Positions 22,764-35,273 of a stretch of DNA of 64,000 bases are shown here, piece after piece. The stretch is from Venturia oleaginea. Its lineage: Eukaryota > Ascomycota > Dothideomycetes > Venturiales > Venturiaceae. Below the pieces are notes generated by a model. The model had not been told where the DNA came from, ran no database searches, and was given only the letters and a program-made list of their open reading frames with translations. The position numbers were made by a program, and so were the translations under genes. The stretch lies in NCBI GenBank assembly GCA_013176395.1, contig JABMLP010000009.1, positions 1,178,001-1,242,000 on the forward strand, given 5' to 3'. Each line of letters begins with the position of its first letter. Position 1 is the stretch's first letter.

Positions 22764-23561
22764 ATGGCCTACCACAAAGCTGACGCGAAGTCCATGCTGG
22801 ACGACCGAGGATATGCCGGAAAACTTATCAGAGGGCAAAACCCTGCCACTTTGCTCGAAAGAGCCGTCCTCGATCGCATTACCGATTCCATGTACTTCAA
22901 GGAACAATGTTTCGGTCTGAATGCTGCAACACTATGTGATAGAGCTGCAGATTTGCAACACTTCGGTGGAACTTATGGAACCAATGGCAAACCGACCCCA
23001 TTCCTTTGTCTGATTTTCAAGATGCTCCAGCTAGTGCCAGACGACGATGTTGTATTGGAGATGTTGAACCAACCGGCCCTCGCACTAGGTGATGCTGAAG
23101 AGGATGAGGACGAGACCACCGAAACGGATCAGTCGAAATTGGGATATTTTAAGTACCTCCGGGCCCTCGCAGCCTTTTACATCCGACTTGCATGGCAACC
23201 AAAGGACATTTACCAAACCTTGGAGCCACTTCTTGCCGACCGCAGAAAGCTGAAAAGAAGAGCGAGAGAAAACTATTCTCTAACCTACATGGATCAATTC
23301 ATTGATGATCTATTGACAAAGGATCGTGTATGTGCGACTTCCTTGTGGAAAATGCCAACGCGAGTGGCTCTGGAAGACTTGGGCGAGCTCGAACCATATG
23401 AGAGCGCACTGGGCGACGAGTTGGAGGAGATCGACAGAGAAAGTCAAAATGGGCACGATGATGGAGAAGTTTCTGGGAATGGAGAAGATCGGAGGGAAAT
23501 AGAAAACGGTAGGGGGAGAGCTGTTGGTTCGCCACAATCTGACGGATCAGTGCGAGGTTGA
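22764..23561 (+). CDS. PRP38: Pre-mRNA-splicing factor 38
   Basis: A single-exon gene of 265 residues. The ATG at 22764 begins the conserved Prp38 N-terminus (ADAKSMLDDRGYAGKLIRGQ); an upstream in-frame extension has no family resemblance. Prp38 is a U4/U6.U5 tri-snRNP component needed for spliceosome activation in the nucleus. Family blocks seen include NPATLLERAVLDRI, YFKEQCFGLNAATLCDRA, FLCLIFKMLQLVP, FKYLRALAAFYIRL and FIDDLLTKDRVC. The C-terminal 50 residues are acidic, Asp/Glu/Gly-rich and probably disordered. Human PRPF38A has the same core. Confidence 0.96.
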   Translation: MAYHKADAKSMLDDRGYAGKLIRGQNPATLLERAVLDRITDSMYFKEQCFGLNAATLCDRAADLQHFGGTYGTNGKPTPFLCLIFKMLQLVPDDDVVLEMLNQPALALGDAEEDEDETTETDQSKLGYFKYLRALAAFYIRLAWQPKDIYQTLEPLLADRRKLKRRARENYSLTYMDQFIDDLLTKDRVCATSLWKMPTRVALEDLGELEPYESALGDELEEIDRESQNGHDDGEVSGNGEDRREIENGRGRAVGSPQSDGSVRG

Positions 23562-24128
23562 ATTCATCAGACCATTCAGACATGAGAGCAACCATCGTAC
23601 CATCCGAGATGATATCAAGTCCACCATGCTCCTGTCAACAGGCGTCCAAATGACTGATGTTTCATGACACGGTCATTCGAGATTTGTCCAAAGGGAATTC
23701 ACATACTGTGATGCAGGTGCGGCTGCATGTGCGGACATGGTATATCGAACAGAGGACAGGACTTGGTATGGGTTTATATGGTATGCTTGCTTCGCTGCTG
23801 ACGAGACTTGCAGAATCTTGATACCTACCATAAGGCTTCTCTCAACTAGTTCGGAGGAGAACAGATGAAGATGATAAATATAGCAATGTCCCGAGCAAAC
23901 CTGCGTTTGAAGGCAAAACAATTCACACTGTGCCTCCAACTCGGTATTACTTCATCGAAATCTGCAGCCGCGATCGCAGTCCACCTTCTCAGTCCAATCA
24001 GACCCCTGTCTTTGTGGTTTGCGTCAGACTGCTGCCTCGATGCGGTAGATTACTGAACGCAGGCTCTGTCATCCTTGGCAACTAATTTCTAAATTCTTCA
24101 AACTTTTAAAGCACACCAGCCTCCTTAT
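23562..24128. other. Intergenic region, nothing recognised
   Basis: Short ORFs occur on both strands but none resembles a known family. It should contain the PRP38 terminator and the promoter of the next gene. Confidence 0.45.
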
Positions 24129-25926
24129 ATGGTTTGTCTTTGCCTGAGGCGACAGAAAATACCCTATACGGAGATCACTATGTTTCGTTTTGACCGATTA
24201 CTTGAAGAAGGAGTGATGACAGGGGAAAATGCTCCAGTTGTGCTGCCAGTTCGGCTTAACCCTAACAGTGTAGTGACGATCCAGCCTGAGGAGCCAGTGC
24301 CACTCCCTGAGTATGAGTTTTTGCATGTTAGCGGGGATGGCTTCAAGCCTGTGGATGTTGCATCTAGAAAGCTCATTAGGAGTCATGTGATGAGAAACTA
24401 CTTTCGGGAAAAGAACAAGAAGTCAGACAACAACGATTCCTCGGCAACATCCGCTGAAACTGTCAATTCTCGAAACAAATTGAAGGGAAGATGGAGGCTG
24501 GAGGCGGCTGAAGCAGCAGATGGGCGGCCGCCTGCGCCACGACGAAAGAGCTCGACCAAGACCACTACGTCCAGCAGCAGTGGTGGTACTTCCAGGAGAA
24601 GCAGCCAACAAATTCCTGTCCTGGACGATACTGCTGAGGAATTTGGGGACCGATACGATCCAATCACCGATCGGAGCTTTACAACACAGCCATTCCCCGA
24701 GCTTATCACACGAGACGATTTGGCGATGATTCCCACTTTCTCAATCGAGCAGTTTCAATGCAGTCAAGTCGAGCCATTCAATGCCCTGCCTATCAGTACC
24801 AGCCGGACTAGTACCAATAGGATTGTGCATTTCTGTAAGTCAAGTTTTTTCGTCGCTGCCGAGACGGCCAAGGAAGCTGTGTGGCAGTCGCTGATGACGG
24901 GCAGATTCACATTCGTTCCAAATCAATTCACTGGCTGTGAGCCCCACCAGTACTCTCTATAATTGGGTCATGAGAGATGCAGGTCTCTACCATGCCATGT
25001 TATCGTCCGTCTCACTATATATGCACGGCCACCTGGGCATCGAAGCGCGACAAGACATCCTCTACCACCGCGGCGAGACCATGAAGATTATTCACGAACG
25101 ACTATCCAACATTGATAACGTGGACAAAGGTCTGCTGATGTCAACAATCGTCACAATCCTCTCCTTTGAAGTACATCCCCGAATATCCAATTCCCAAAGC
25201 GTCACAACTAACACACGACACATAGAACCTCTGCGGCAACTACTTCACAGCAAAAGCCCACCTGCACGCCCTCCGCCGTCTCATCACAAGCTCAGGCGGC
25301 ATAACACCCTACAGCTCCAACGACTCCCTCCCCCGCGCCGTAGCATGGGCCGAACACCATTACGCCGCTGCCCATCGTACAATTCCCCCATCTCGCTACG
25401 AACCAACACTCATCCCCTCCCCCGGCTTCCCCGAATCATTCCAGCTCGAAACCGCAAAGACATGTTCCTACTCTCTCGTCGAGATCCCAGAATACGGACA
25501 CAGTATCCATCAAATCTTTCGCCGTATCCATCTCCTTGGTATTGCAACGAGTGCACAATGGAAGCTTAGGTGGAGATGGGGGTTGGGATGAGAGTTTGTA
25601 TCTCTAATATCTTGGTGGATGTGGAGTACAATATGCTTGTTTTGTCGGCGAGATTAGGAAAGGAGAGGAAAGAGAAGGATAGTCAGATATCTGGGGATCT
25701 GATTTCAATCATTGATATTCTGGTTACTGCATCGCAAATTTTCCTGTTTACAGCACTGAGGGCTCTCCTTGTTGGTGCGCGCGTTATTGAGATTTTCCTT
25801 AGCAGGATCATGCAGGCCATTCGACTGCTCCGAGGTTCTAATGGGTTACTGGGGTCTTGGAAGGTGTTTGCGGGATATGATGCTTTGCTTTGGGGATTGT
25901 TTATGGGCATGGTTGCTGCGATGTAA
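24129..25926 (+). pseudogene. Fungal-specific transcription-factor-domain gene, frameshifted
   Basis: Exons 24129 (or 24180)-24834, 24905-25170 and 25226 onward join in phase 1 and phase 0 with good splice signals (GTAAGT donor; CTAAC branch). The product resembles fungal-specific transcription factor domain proteins (DUF3468 type): a YEFLHVSGDGF--RSHVMRNYFR block, then YNWVMRDAGLYHAML, YHRGETMKIIHERL, and NYFTAKAHLHALRRLITSSGG. No Zn(II)2Cys6 finger is present. Near 25585-25602 the family alignment moves through all three frames (WRWGLG, then WDESLYL, then ISNILVDVEYNML), implying two small indels. Downstream the frame continues to 25926 (ALLWGLFMGMVAA) and stops before the usual C-terminus. 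It is probably a decayed gene, unless the indels are sequence errors. Confidence 0.65.
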
Positions 25927-26475
25927 GATACCTCAGAATATCCCTTCACCTCGTCCATCGATCATTCTGGTAATGATTGTCGCCAAGCGATGCGCTACCA
26001 ATCTTTCTCGTCATCCCTCTCTCGCTCATGAGCCCTCACAATTAACCACCATGGTTCCTCAACCTGCCCTTGTGGTCATATTCTTATCAGACAGCAACAT
26101 CTGGCGTAAGTCTCGCTCCTCCCACTTCTGACAGCTCGCACAGCCTCGTACAACAATCTGTACCACATCCATTCCGAAAGCGGTAATGCCTGACGATCAA
26201 CAGCACTCTTCACTGGTTCCAGCTCCTCACATGAGCCCACGGGCATCTCCTAGCCTCGCGTTCTCATCCGAAAGAAGAACAAGATATTTCTAGATTTGGT
26301 AAGATCAAATTCCACGAGATTCAACCACCGGGGCTAGAGCTTTCGCCACGATCGGTCCGGTAGGCCATTTCGATATCGATGCGCTGGTCAAAGTCTTGTC
26401 TGTCCTCTTTGTGGATTACTTTGTTTGGCTTGTCGGCTTCCGTTACACCTAGGAACTAATATATTAGCATCTTCG
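25927..26475. other. Intergenic region between pseudogene and 7-TM gene
   Basis: Open sequence near 25970-26130 (plus) could be the eroded C-terminus of the transcription-factor relic but does not align to it. Otherwise nothing is recognised. Confidence 0.4.
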
Positions 26476-27441
26476 CTAATTGGAGAAAGAAAGATTGAAC
26501 AAACCTCTACTTTCGTTCCAAGGCCGCCACACAGTATCGCGTCGCTCATCGCTTCCGAGACTGAGAGAGGTGTTATTCAGGCGACTGAGCTTATACTGTT
26601 TCAATTTATCGAGAGCTGTTTTAAAGTCGTCGAGGATGATTGTGTCGGTCAGACATTTGAATATGAAGGCGAGTTTCCAGAAGGGGTTTATGCCTTCTGG
26701 CAGTGAGGAGGAGAAGACGGCTGTTACGGAGTAGATGTCGACGACGATGAATGCTACGCTTAAAAGCATGGCTGCGAGGAGGATACCGAAACGGGGGGAT
26801 ACTTTGATTAGTTCTATGATTCCAAATTCGTATCGGCGGATGATGTTGTAGAAGAGGTTTATTGTTGTGAAGATCCACCATGGGTCGCTTGAAGATATTA
26901 GCGGGATGTTGAGTAAAGAACTGGTTATGATGCGTACCGAAAGATAGCTTCGTAGGGCCGGGTGTAGTGAAAAAGGTAATTGATGTTGTTGAAATAGGCG
27001 AAGTTAGCGTAAATTTCGACTACCCAGTATGGTATACTGAGTATCACCGTTCCAATATAGATCAAGGAAACCTTCCTGGTGAGGAACGGCTTGTTTTTCA
27101 TCCACGCGATGACATTGTGCAGCACCCAGGAAATGTTGAGGAATACTGCTGTGATGCTGAGATACCACCCGTAGGCCTTTCCATTTGCGAATATGAATGT
27201 TCCGTGAGGCATACCAAAGATGAGCTACAATATTAATTACTACTTACAGAGATGATAGTAGTGGTCTTACCTCTATCAAAATGAGCTTATGCAACAAGAC
27301 TCCTTTGCGCATATTCGCCAAGGTAACTGCTGCCATGATCACAAGTGCTCCCACAAGAAGTCCTTCTGCCCATGCCTCCAGAACGAGTCCATCTCCTGAG
27401 ACGGGTTTCTCAATAGGGCTGGGCAAGGTCAAGTTCGCCAT
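26476..27441 (-). CDS. Seven-transmembrane fungal integral membrane protein
   Basis: Three exons: 27441-27271, 27224-26938 and 26887-26476; phases 0 and 2 match; 289 residues. Hydrophobic segments are seen at about 24-45, 55-72, 83-105, 115-140, 155-175, 188-212 and 225-243, giving about seven membrane spans with a short extracellular-like N-terminus carrying a possible N-glycosylation site (NLTL). The final 45 residues are polar and cytoplasm-like. No CFEM domain is present, so it is not a canonical Pth11 receptor. I know of many uncharacterised fungal membrane proteins with this appearance; function unknown. It is divergent from the next gene at 28485. Confidence 0.75.
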
Positions 27442-28484
27442 GACGAAAGAATAGTCGGCTTTCGAAAGAAAAAGTAGTGTCACCTCTACATTACAGCAAA
27501 GGACAAGAGCTGTATAGAAGATTGGCAGAACAAAAGCAACGCAATGGCATGAGGCGGAGGAAAATAGGAGCGGGATCAGACAGCAATTCCATCTCCATTA
27601 GATATAGAATATTCTAATAGTAAGCATGGCGGACGGCGATGCGGGGTGCAGCGATCACTTGCGTCGACGCCACGCATGCACACATTCGCCATCTTACTCG
27701 TACGGATAAAGCTGAGGAGCGGCAGCGGGATTCCTCCATCCGCACGATACGGTAAGGCGGCCGGGTTCGTATGGACAAAGTGCTGGCACCGAAAAGCTTG
27801 GGTCAAGTAGGCCATCTTTGTAGTGGACAGTGTTTGTTGGTCGTTCTTCCACTTGGAATAACGAAACCGTTTCCGTATCGAGCTGTCAGACCAGACTTTA
27901 TTGTTCGCATTCTGCTGTCTGCTTCGACGGCTAGACAACGCTGGCCGACAATACACTCGCTGCAGCAAGATGCAGGGGATTGGAAATTGGAAGGACGGGG
28001 AAGGCTGAGCTGTGTGAGAGGTGATTCTTGAGCAATACTGCCAGAAGATGTGCCAGAGCTGCATTTGAGCAAGGAAGGAGCTTGTCCAGCCAACTTCTCC
28101 GGCTTCTCTGCTCAGACACTCCTCTTTTCTTTATTTTATCTCGTGGCTTCGTCTTTGGACGCAGTACTCCTAACAAGACACATTGAACGGCCTCTTATTC
28201 ATGTGTCCAGGAGAGGAAGCCGGGAGACATGATGCCGTTAACTGCTTGTGTCAACATCGCATGCCGAGCAGATGACCGTTGATTGGAACGGTAGCCGACG
28301 TTATCGATACGATTACCATCTCTGGACTCCAAGAGAGGCTGTGCACAAGTTGTGCACCATCATGTTGTTCGTGTTCGCTTGTAGAACAGGATGTCGTTTA
28401 TAAGTTATCTTATATCAGCTCACATCTTCAGAATGTCGGGCTGTGACGGACTCTGTTACCGTGTAGTCACCATCAGTGAACGCA
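27442..28484. other. Divergent intergenic region
   Basis: About 1 kb between two divergently transcribed genes. A 162-codon minus-strand ORF (27576-28064) has Arg/Ser-rich composition without a domain or start context and is treated as chance. No RNA gene is seen. Confidence 0.45.
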
Positions 28485-29907
28485 ATGAGCAAGACTGACA
28501 ACAGCAAAATAGGGAGCACAAACATGGAAGAGGTAGCATATATCAGTTTGAGCTGCTCGAGTTTGGTATACTAACTAAAAAATCTAGACTCCTATAGACG
28601 AATCTCCCAAAACAGATACAGAAGCAACGCTTACCCCATACACTTCCCGCGAGCACCATGAATCTGTCCCAGCTACCACGATTTCGGGTGCGATAGCTCC
28701 CGCAGACAAATCTGATACTGTGGAAACAGCATCAACTTATAACATCTTCTGGCGAATGGATAGGCGACATTTCATCATAACTCCTGTCGATTGTCCAGAA
28801 CGAGAACGCCCATGGAGGAAGCCCAGGTTCAAGCCCACAAAGGGAAAAGACGGAGAGCCGAAAGTGGCCCCTATTGATGTCTTCGAGACAGACCTGCCAC
28901 CAGAAGCAGCCGCAAAGAGCTGTTTTGTACACCATCCATACATCTCCTTCCACAGTCCGCCACGTACACTCCGTCAAGGTGGCACAAAGAATAGCCCAAC
29001 ACTGGCATTGGTAGAAAGTTCTTGGCTTTGGAGGAAGTGGAAATTGCAGTTTGGAGAGCTGCTGGCAAACGATAGGGTCATTGATCCGCGAGGAGCGGTT
29101 TCACTGCCCTACAATTCGAAAACGACTCGTGTTGGCGAGAGAGCAATCAAGGGGTACAAAGTCCGCGGTTGGAGGCTATGGAGCGAGACTGGCAAACAGT
29201 ATCATCATGACATCAATACCATAAGGAATGAGAAGAAGACTGAAGGTTGCGAATCGAACGCCGGTTGTGTCCAGGAGCTTACCCCGGATGGTTCGAGACC
29301 ATCGGTAGCTGTCGACGAGATTATTGACGAAGTGGTCTATTTATCTTGGAACTCTCCCTTCGCACACCGTACTCGCGATAACCACTTCCGATACTGGGGC
29401 ATTGATTTCTACTGGGGCACTGGCACTGTCAAAGAGGGAAGGGCATGTGGGGCATGCCTACACTTTAACCCCTTGAAGCTCGTGGCTCGCCTCCCTCTCG
29501 CAAGCAATGATGATGTCGACCACACAAAACAGAGAAAGAGCGATGAGCAGGTTGAGCCTGTGAGACGACCTCCCGGTAGCAAAGCATGGCAACGCTCAAC
29601 TCTAGTGGTTCGCGAAGTCTGTATCGCAACATATACATCGTTCCTTGGTAAGCAAAAGGCTGGAACCCTGGCCATCTATGATGAGGCACTTCACTGCTTG
29701 CTGAGGGATGCTGCTGTTCCTTCCGACATCTGTACGACAACGGAGCTAGGAAGTGACATCGTGAGCGTCAAGCACACGAGGCTGTACGATATTACCATTG
29801 CAACAGCCATGTGCATGGTGATCGGTGAATGGCAGAAGAGGTACTGGCTAAGAAAAATCATCGAGCTTGCTGCTGGTGAGGCTGGAGGTAATGCTGAGGG
29901 ATCCTGA
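28485..29907 (+). CDS. Hypothetical protein, 455 residues
   Basis: Two exons: 28485-28532 and 28588-29907. The intron has a TACTAACTA branch site and phase 0, which adds an N-terminal segment (MSKTDNSKIGSTNMEE) to the long downstream frame. The N-terminus is Thr/Ser/Pro-rich. The body, from about residue 60, is a soluble-looking mixed alpha/beta sequence with several Trp-rich strands (SSWLWRKWKLQFGELL; HFRYWGIDFYWGTGTVKEG) that suggest a beta-rich fold. I recognise no catalytic motif, signal peptide or membrane span. Codon use is like its neighbours. The gene is convincing but its function is unknown. Confidence 0.75.
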
Positions 29908-30081
29908 CCTGCTATCGATACACTGGGAGTCCAAAGTGCTATGTTGTATTTTTGCTCCTTGATACCCCATTCACCCGATGAACCAACGTGAACTAAAAAG
30001 AGAAGTTTAGAAACTTCTCTGGATGTGAGAGAAACGTGCGAAGGGTAAAATATTGGCAACTAGTAGGCGCATTGGGTTATT

Positions 30082-30166
30082 CTCCTCCGGGTGGGCTCGA
30101 ACCACCAACCTCTCGATTACCTCCTAGGTAACAGTCGAACGCGCTAGCCAATTGCGCCACGGGGGA
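30082..30166 (-). tRNA. tRNA-Asn (GTT) with an 11-nt intron
   Basis: Read on the minus strand: acceptor TCCCCCG, D-stem GCGC/GCGC, anticodon stem TTCGA/TCGAG, loop CTGTTA...A with anticodon GTT, an 11-nt intron after position 37, T arm GGTGG-TTCGAGC-CCACC, 3' acceptor CGGAGGA and discriminator G. The acceptor stem has one C-A mismatch at the fourth pair. The D-arm and T-arm carry good A- and B-box sequences for RNA polymerase III. Confidence 0.88.
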
Positions 30167-30856
30167 CGATATGATGCGGTGATAAAATGTAACAATATCT
30201 ATCAATGCTTAATCATAACATTATTTGTGTGAAGATTGCTGTATTTGGCACCACTACCGCGATGTATGATGTAACAAATTCACACCTAAAAGGAGAAAAG
30301 ATCAGCCTCCTGGGAGTAGTATCTGCATTTCTATCATTTGGAATGCTCGAGTAAACACGCGATTATCGTATTCAGCCCCCTCTCCAATGGATCCGAGGGC
30401 CTCGACTTGTAATCAGTCATCGAGATTGGCATGTCGCCGGGCAAAGCCACGGTGCCTTCGCCGTGATCACTAAGCTCTCTATTTGCATGAACCACGAGGC
30501 TCGGCATGGCGTTCTGGACTTGACTTGATTGACAAATTTCATATGCAGCTGAGCTTCTGTGTGATTTTATAAGTAGGGAGCTATTTGCCCAAAAAAATTG
30601 GTTTCGTCCTATGTTTAGCTCACGCCACACCTTGTCGTCATCGTCCAAGATTTTCAGGAACGACTCGGAGTTTCACTTCCGGAATCACTCCTTCAACAAA
30701 GAAGTTGTACAGATATCTAGTTGATATATTTTCAGCGATCAACATTTTAGTAATAATGTAGGTTCAATATTACATCTCTTTTTTTAAATCCTATTCTAAT
30801 TGCCATCACAGCTACACCTTTCCACAACTCCATAATCACAACCAAAAACCGCCATC
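30167..30856. other. Intergenic region, nothing firm
   Basis: A minus-strand frame open at about 30334-30665 lacks an ATG and a recognisable domain. The right end is the AT-rich promoter and leader of the DUF4336 gene. Confidence 0.4.
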
Positions 30857-31734
30857 ATGACTTCAAAACTCATCCCCTCGAATCCATCCGAAGTAATGGT
30901 AATCCGCGAGATCACGAAAAACATAACAACCCTTTCCGTCCCCTTCTCAAGATTTGGCCACATCCACATCGGCGGACGCGGAACTCTCGTAAAGCTTCAA
31001 AGCGGTGGGGTAGCCGTCTTCTCTCCAATCGCCTTAACACCAGAAGTGAAAGAAACCGTCTCCAAAATGGGTGAGCTCAAGTACATCGCCGCTCTCGACA
31101 TCGAGGTAAGCCATCCATCATCCTTCAATCCAAACGCCAAACGTCACAAATCTCTAACAAACGCCGTTCATAGCATCACATTTTCCTCGGCGCCTGGAAC
31201 AAAGAATACCCCAACGCCAAAGTCCTCGGCCCAGAAGGCCTCCCCGAAAGACGCCAAAAACAGAAGAACGAAGCTGTCCCCTTCAGCGTAATCTTCACCG
31301 CAAAAGACAAAGCAACAACCAAAGTCGACGCAGAATTCGACGCAGAATTCGACTACGAATTCGTCGACGGCCACATGAACAAAGAATTGGTCTTCAATTA
31401 TAAGCCCGATCGCACCCTCATCGAAGCTGATCTGCTCTTCAACCTGCCCGCTACAGAACAGTATTCCAAAACCGGGATCAATGCGAGTGCGGGCCTTCTA
31501 ACGAGGTTGTTTGGGGCGTTGCAGAATACAAAGGGCAAGGCGTTGGCGCAGCAGAGGGTGATTTGGTATGGGACTAGTGCTGGTGATCGGGCTGGTTTTG
31601 CGAAGAGTATGCAGAGGATTCATGGGTGGAATTTTGATAGGTTGGTGCCATGCCATGGGGATGTTATAGAGACGGGTGCGAAGGGGATTTTTGAGAAGGT
31701 GCTTGCGTGGCATTTGGGGAAGAAGAATGTTTGA
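30857..31734 (+). CDS. DUF4336 (metallo-beta-lactamase-fold-like) protein
   Basis: Two exons: 30857-31105 and 31174-31734, joined in phase 0 with a CTAAC branch; 269 residues. Family features are REITKNITTLSVPF near the N-terminus, HHIFLGAWNKEYPNAKVLGP after the junction, LFNLPATEQYS, and LVPCHGDVIETGAKGIFEK at the C-terminus. DUF4336 proteins resemble metallo-beta-lactamase-fold hydrolases, with His pairs where metal ligands would sit (HHIF and PCHGD). No signal peptide. The substrate is unknown. Asp/Glu/Phe-rich repeats (DAEFDAEFDYEF) at about residue 150 look like a small internal duplication. Confidence 0.85.
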
Positions 31735-32167
31735 TAAGCGACCATGTTTTGAAGTGGGTGAGGGTGCTCGTGGGGAGTGTTGGGGTAATTTGATGAGATG
31801 CTTTTTGTGTACGAGGTGATACCATTGTTTGTTATAGGCGGGGATCGAGATGATAATGATTTTCTGGCTCGATATTGTTATGATTGGTACCCTTCTTTCT
31901 TAATCTAGCCGAGCAAGAACGGAGATTTCATATTCTTTTCAACGCTTAAGCTTGAAAATAACATTGTGAGCAATGGATTAGAGGTACAAGCCTGAACGGT
32001 ACAGGAATTGGCGATGACCTTCCAGATCGAGCTTGGGAATTTCAAGATGAACGATATTAGGAGATTGGGTACACTTTGGTTTGCACAAGATCTCAAGGAG
32101 CTCAAGTTTCAACTAACGACGTTCTTGAAGCTCTTGATATGGGCAATTCCATCGATGATCATTATTG
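31735..32167. other. Convergent intergenic region
   Basis: The 3' ends of the DUF4336 gene (plus) and the t-SNARE gene (minus) meet here. No separate gene is seen. Confidence 0.45.
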
Positions 32168-33486
32168 TTACAGTCTACCGAGCCCCACCTCATCTAGGTT
32201 CCATGTCCTTCTCTTCCGTCTTCTGCGCCAATCCCGGGTATCTCTTCTCAGTATATTCATCACAGGATCTCCTCCTTGCCGCCTCTCCAACATCACTCGA
32301 GGAGGCAGCGGAATGTCTTCTGGTGGGTTTGGATTTGGTGCAGGTGTGGGTACAGGAGAGCTTTTCTTCGAACCCAACTTTAGTCCAAGCAGGATGATCA
32401 TGCCTACCACCAGAAGCAACAGCAGAAGGATGATCTTCCTCTTCATACTTTTCTTCTGGTAGCCTGTAGCTACCGTCAACTCTTTGTCCGCTGCCTTCAT
32501 ATCCACAGCCATCCGCTCCACATTGTAGTCAATTCTGTCCAACATGCTGCCTTGGTCAATGACCATGGTTTGTAATTCTTGGAAGATGTTTGCCAGTTCA
32601 ATGATTCCTTGTGCGATATCCTCGATCTCTCGTTCGCGCTGGGCGATTACTGTCTCATTAGGATTGCGTTGGAGCCGTTGCTGGGCCTGGGACAATGTGG
32701 CTTGGGAGAAACTTCGATCGGACTCTGACTCCATAAGTGAAGGATTGTTGTATGGGTTTTGAACCATTGGAGTGGATGATCGGTCGATAGGGGTGGAGAA
32801 GCCGCCAATGGTGCGTAGTTCTGGCGCATGTTAGCAATTGTGTGCATATGGAAACAGGATATCATTACTCTTGAGATACGCCGACTGCTTCTTGCGAAAC
32901 AGAGAGCTGACGTCCCCTACTCTCGTCGCTAAGGATATCTTGAGATTCTTGGCCATGGTCTCTTCGCCTTTACTGATGCCACCGGACTGTTGCGATTCGC
33001 GAACCATCATATCAATCCTCTGTATAGCTTTCTGACAGTTTTGGAATTGCCGCGTCATTTGCTGTGTCATGTCTTCGATTTGGCGTTCCTCCCTTTTCTT
33101 TACATCGTCGTCGTCGAATCCAGGAAGCACATGCTTCTGATGCAATTGTTCAAGCTTTCTGGTCTGCGCGGCAATATCGGACAAGATGTCCGTGACTTCG
33201 TCTTGTATGTCCAGCCATCGCGGTGGCAGCAGATCCATTTCTATGACTACATCTCCACCGTCCTCATATGCGCCGGCAGACATGAGGCCACGACGCTCTT
33301 CGGACAGAGACGATGCACCCTCGCCGAAGCCATTTGAGGCTCTGGCGGAGAGGGTGTTCTTCTTTTGCGGATGGTGGGTGTATGACTGGCGGAAGGAGAC
33401 GAAGCTGTCGCTTGCATTAGTAGATGCTCCAGGTAGCAACTACTGGGGGCAATGGGCACTCACAGATTTGTTCTATCCCTCCACAT
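32168..33486 (-). CDS. TLG2: Tlg2 / syntaxin-16 family t-SNARE
   Basis: Three exons: 33486-33464, 33410-32869 and 32820-32168; phases 2 and 1 match; 405 residues. The 23-nt first exon restores the typical Tlg2 N-terminus MWRDRTNL, and its intron has a TACTAAT branch. Tlg2 is a Qa-SNARE acting in endosome-to-trans-Golgi fusion. Features: Habc-like N-terminal helices (about 60-180), YLKKLR linker, a SNARE helix at about 270-325 with the central Gln in FQELQTMVIDQGSMLDRID, then a single transmembrane anchor (IILLLLLLVVGMIILLGL) at about 340-357. The C-terminus extends about 50 residues past the anchor, Pro/Arg-rich, as seen in Tlg2 proteins. It is divergent from calmodulin with 393 bp between starts. 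Confidence 0.93.
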
Positions 33487-33879
33487 GATGGAAGACGGTG
33501 TGATGGGTAGTCAGCTCAGTCATTTGCAATATCTGGAGTCTGCCTAGGTGTCAATGGCATAGCTAGCGTCACGTACGTTGCAGTGCCGGATTCGTCTTGA
33601 GGCTGAGAGACGCTTGTGGTTTGCTGGCTGAGCCTGACTCTTTCCCGCTCCTGCCCTTTGAATCAGCACGGGCAAGGAGGTTGAGCGACGGGCGAGAAGA
33701 CACTAAAACATCCACCATCTCCCCGGTCGCCCCCAAGAACAACAACTATCTCACCTTGAGGATACACAAAGTGCAAACAAACGGCACACCTTGGATATAC
33801 AATACACACTCTCTCTCTCACACTCTCTCACACTCACACACCCACAACTCGTCCACCAACTCTCGTCGGCCCTCACACC
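33487..33879. promoter_or_regulatory. Bidirectional promoter region, t-SNARE / calmodulin
   Basis: The two start codons face away from each other across 393 bp. The calmodulin side of the leader holds a CT/CA-rich microsatellite at about 33807-33842 (CTCTCTCT then CACTCTCTCACACTCACACA), a typical pyrimidine-rich fungal leader. Promoter function is inferred from position. Confidence 0.6.
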
Positions 33880-34804
<925 letters not shown>

Positions 34805-35273
34805 ACGACAATGGCAAGTCATGACGAAGTACACGGCCGGTTAGGAGGGCATTGCTTGGATTGGGAATGAGAGACGGCATTGTTACTATCTATTAACCTC
34901 CCCTTCTCTGGCTCTTCCCTTCCTTTGGTTTGTTTTGGTTGACTTTTGCGGATGGCGAGTGTTTTGGAAGCTCAGATATCCCGGTCATTATGGTGACTAT
35001 CTTGGGTGGGCTCTCTTTGGGAACCGATGCCAGTTTCTTTATATAAACCTGTGAATGCACGACTTCGATATCGCTCTATCTGTGCCGTGCAAATCCATTC
35101 CTCGTTATCACATAAGATGTTCTAAAGTGTCCGACATTAATGCACGAATGGATCCTTCCGATACTGCCCGAAACTAATCATCCTTCACCTTTACAGGCGG
35201 CCTCAACATGTAATTTTCGGACCGTTACCCGCCAAGGACAGGCATCAACTGAAGCCAGGCAGCTTAGGCTCGC
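34805..35273. other. Convergent 3' region (calmodulin / acetate kinase)
   Basis: About 470 bases with the calmodulin 3' UTR to the left and the acetate kinase 3' UTR to the right. No gene is seen. Confidence 0.5.

Noticed and set aside
27576..28064. 162-codon minus-strand ORF
   Set aside because: Arg/Ser-rich composition, no domain, no splice context, and it lies in the shared promoter region of two divergent genes.
30334..30665. Minus-strand frame open for about 110 codons
   Set aside because: No ATG start and no recognised family; the upstream sequence hits a stop and offers no convincing exon.
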